64,000 nt of DNA, from assembly GCF_024181285.1 (NCBI RefSeq), contig NZ_CP051201.1, forward strand, positions 1,860,001 to 1,924,000, written 5' to 3'. Origin of the DNA: Treponema sp. OMZ 790 (GTDB lineage: Bacteria; Spirochaetota; Spirochaetia; Treponematales; Treponemataceae). Numbering within the stretch: position 1 is the first letter of the stretch; each line of letters starts with the position of its first letter. A model generated the notes under the pieces. It did not search any database. It was not told the DNA's origin and worked only from the letters and a program-made list of their open reading frames with translations. The position numbers and the translations under genes are program-made. Shown here one piece after another: positions 62,230 to 64,000 of the stretch.

Positions 62230-62676
62230 TTATTCAAATACCATTTTTAGAAAATTATTTATAGCTTCATATCCTGCATTTAACATTTTAGGAATTGTTT
62301 TTATTTCAGCATTATTTAATGGTCTTACCTCTTCGTCGCCTTTAAATAATTTGCCCCCAATATTGTGATACTGAAAATTATCACTTTCTTCAATTGTCAA
62401 TTTTTGACTACCAATAATTTCCCATTCGCCTTTTTTTAGCTTTGTAATGTCAGTATAAAATACACTAATTAATCCGGTAAAAATCTGAACGGAAATATTT
62501 TGGGCGGTATCTATTATTTCTACAGCTTCTTCTTTTGTATCAACTAGCTTGTCTTTTACAATAAATGAAAAAGCATTCTTTGTCCTTTTTGAAATCCACA
62601 ATACCTTACAAACAGCATATTTATCTTGATATGGTATAAGAAATACATCGCCAATTTTAACTTTAATATTCTTCAT
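62230..62676 (-). CDS. Imm26-like immunity protein
   Basis: 148 residues. The start [20 protein letters not shown] is characteristic of Imm26, immunity proteins of polymorphic toxins; the rest is a beta-rich domain with [14 protein letters not shown]. Its ATG overlaps the stop of Rhs remnant 2 (ATGA), which keeps the toxin-immunity arrangement though the toxin itself is reduced to a few residues. Confidence 0.7.
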   Translation of the reverse strand: MKNIKVKIGDVFLIPYQDKYAVCKVLWISKRTKNAFSFIVKDKLVDTKEEAVEIIDTAQNISVQIFTGLISVFYTDITKLKKGEWEIIGSQKLTIEESDNFQYHNIGGKLFKGDEEVRPLNNAEIKTIPKMLNAGYEAINNFLKMVFE

Positions 62677-62826
62677 AATTTTATAAATCTAATTTTGAAC
62701 CCAATCGGGTCTTGGCTTATGTAATTCCCTGTGTTTGGGTTGTAATACCTATATCTATTATTATACGCTAATTCGGTTCTTATATCAAGGTATTGACCTT
62801 GATATAAGAACGGACAATCTCACCTC
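62673..62826 (-). pseudogene. Rhs core remnant 2
   Basis: [20 protein letters not shown] then [18 protein letters not shown], followed by only eight residues (KIRFIKL) and a stop. Homologous to remnant 1. The frame is closed by TGA just upstream, so it cannot be expressed as a full protein. Confidence 0.8.
62776..62811. repeat. 16-bp perfect inverted repeat inside Rhs remnant 2
   Basis: GTTCTTATATCAAGGT and ACCTTGATATAAGAAC around a 4-base loop. The matching region of remnant 1 pairs only partly. 62827-62988 beyond it holds only a short CTGATTGT/ACAATCAG hairpin. Confidence 0.8.
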
Positions 62827-62988
62827 AAAGAGCTCTTTGCAAAATTCCAAATTTTTCTCTAAAAAGTTGTTTTAATTCTAAAAACAGTAAAAGGCTCGGA
62901 GAATATCCCCGGCTTTACGCTTTTATTTCAAAATTTACAACCGGTTGTCTGATTGTTACAATCAGGACTTCCAATCCGGAGCATTACC

Positions 62989-64000
62989 TTAGTTGTAACA
63001 ATTGTAAATATCATCTACATTGTTAACATCTTCAATTGTCATCCCATTGGGAAGTATTCCTGCATAAAGGAGCGTGTAAGTGTGAGTACGATACTCTTTT
63101 GATAACAAATTATAAAAATATAATTGTATTTCGGTTAGATTTTTTTTGTCAATTAATATCTCTTTACCAAGATGTTCTTGAAATAAAACACTACTCAAAT
63201 CTTCTAACATAAACCTATGGGGTGGAAAATCTATTTCTTCATCAATGTTTAATTTTTTTATTGTATCGTATCCATTCATTATATTATTGACAGTGTTTTT
63301 TTGACATCTAAAATCTTTATGTAAAGTATCAATCATCATTGATGATGTTGCCAATACACATTCATAACCATTTCCCCATACAAATGAATGTTGTGTGGGT
63401 GTAGAAAGCGAATTAATTGCGAGTCTTTTGTCAAATTCCATTCGATTTATACATAAGCCCAAATTAGTAATACTATCCTGTTGAGTTATGTTTAAATTAT
63501 GGATATTCAAATTGGGATTTTTGAAACTCATCAATCCACATGCAAAAAGAGACTCTCCTATATTTTGTAAGTTAATGTTATACATCAATGTTTCAAAAGT
63601 TTTTTGGCTGTCATCCAATGAGGACTTATAAAAAATAACTTCCGGTATTTGAGCTTCAATATTGTCAGGGAATACTCTTTTTACAAAAGATTGAAATCGT
63701 TTATAAAATTTAAACTCGTCAGAATATTGTAATGATAACTTTGGTGCAGTAACCTGATATTCTATAGGAGGCACCAAAATGCAATTTTCGTCTCGAATAT
63801 ACTCTTGAAATATATATCCTAAAAAATTTAAAATCTCAATTTTATATTGAATCTTTCCTTTTTGGAGTATATTGAACTCCATAACTTCAATTACAGGTTC
63901 TATTATATTATATATTTTATATTGATGTTTTATATTGGGCGCTAATTTGTTATAAAGGAAATATTCGATATCTTCTGACGAGTCTTCGGTAGAGAATAGA
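62989..64000 (-). CDS. Hypothetical protein, partial (runs off right edge)
   Basis: At least 336 codons. The frame stays open past the internal Met at 63882 to the window end (EYFLYNKLAPNIKHQYKIYN upstream of it), so the true start is outside. Soluble, helical and rich in Asn/Ile; RRHFM-like FPPHRFMLEDLSSVLFQEHL and the C-terminal YTLLYAGILPNGMTIEDV stand out, but I recognise no family. By position next to Rhs debris it may be an immunity or tip-associated protein; this is inference. Confidence 0.65.
   Translation of the reverse strand, partial: LFSTEDSSEDIEYFLYNKLAPNIKHQYKIYNIIEPVIEVMEFNILQKGKIQYKIEILNFLGYIFQEYIRDENCILVPPIEYQVTAPKLSLQYSDEFKFYKRFQSFVKRVFPDNIEAQIPEVIFYKSSLDDSQKTFETLMYNINLQNIGESLFACGLMSFKNPNLNIHNLNITQQDSITNLGLCINRMEFDKRLAINSLSTPTQHSFVWGNGYECVLATSSMMIDTLHKDFRCQKNTVNNIMNGYDTIKKLNIDEEIDFPPHRFMLEDLSSVLFQEHLGKEILIDKKNLTEIQLYFYNLLSKEYRTHTYTLLYAGILPNGMTIEDVNNVDDIYNCYN

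Noticed and set aside
1..64000. CRISPR array, insertion sequence, rRNA or replication origin
   Set aside because: No regularly spaced repeats, transposase motifs, rRNA stretches or DnaA-box clusters were noticed.

Overview
The window (about 38% G+C by eye) looks like an oral treponeme close to Treponema denticola. The evidence is the gene content and protein style: a spirochaete-type RpoB with Asn where rifampicin-sensitive bacteria have Ser531, a eukaryote-like hexokinase as in T. pallidum, a Trep_Strep-family ECF S component, a selenocysteine-containing SelD, many AAA-ATPase/DUF4143 and ankyrin proteins, and Rhs/immunity debris. The species call is inference; no database was searched.

Layout. 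1-2.9 kb (all minus): start of glycogen phosphorylase, a DUF4272 protein, and an antitoxin-like/GNAT pair. 3.2-14.9 kb (minus): the transcription/translation operon tRNA-Thr, rpmG, tRNA-Trp, secE, nusG, rplK, rplA, rplJ, rplL, rpoB, rpoC, driven by a clear sigma-70 promoter at 14896-14924. 15-19.7 kb (minus): a complete type I secretion operon (C39-like ABC exporter, HlyD, TolC). 19.8-21.7 kb (plus): lipoprotein and LysM protein. 21.7-24.8 kb (minus): degenerate polysaccharide deacetylase and two small genes. 24.9-26.7 kb: an ABC exporter whose promoter carries a G10 tract in the -35/-10 spacer. 26.7-29.1 kb: small accessory genes, a BspA-like LRR pseudogene and an XRE regulator. 29.2-38.4 kb: AAA ATPases, malic enzyme, a shikimate-kinase-like protein, a lipoprotein with a probable ATT start, a MEMO-AMMECR1 fusion, a TIR-like/ankyrin protein and queA. 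38.4-44.3 kb: a TetR gene and a divergent operon for an ECF importer (fused A-A-T protein plus S component) and an ABC-2 exporter, controlled by two matching operators. 44.4-49.4 kb (minus): an accessory array of single-gene modules with shared promoter and 3' elements. 49.5-54.3 kb: a selenium locus (cysteine desulfurase, SelD with an in-frame UGA, an FMN-binding protein, DUF3343, YedF, YedE). 54.3-60.9 kb: hexokinase, metK, an EamA exporter, small genes and htpG. 61-64 kb: an Hpt protein and a string of Rhs-core remnants with immunity-type genes, the last running off the right end.

Cross-cutting signals. Seven genes have a sigma-70-like -10 box ending only 6-8 bases before the start codon and no Shine-Dalgarno sequence, so their mRNAs should be leaderless. 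Several apparent upstream TTG starts are really -35 hexamers. The most promising leads are the leaderless set, the poly-G promoter, the TetR-controlled ECF/ABC-2 locus with paired operators, the cassette-like array, the metK leader hairpin and the Rhs/immunity string. No CRISPR array, replication origin, rRNA gene or insertion sequence was seen.
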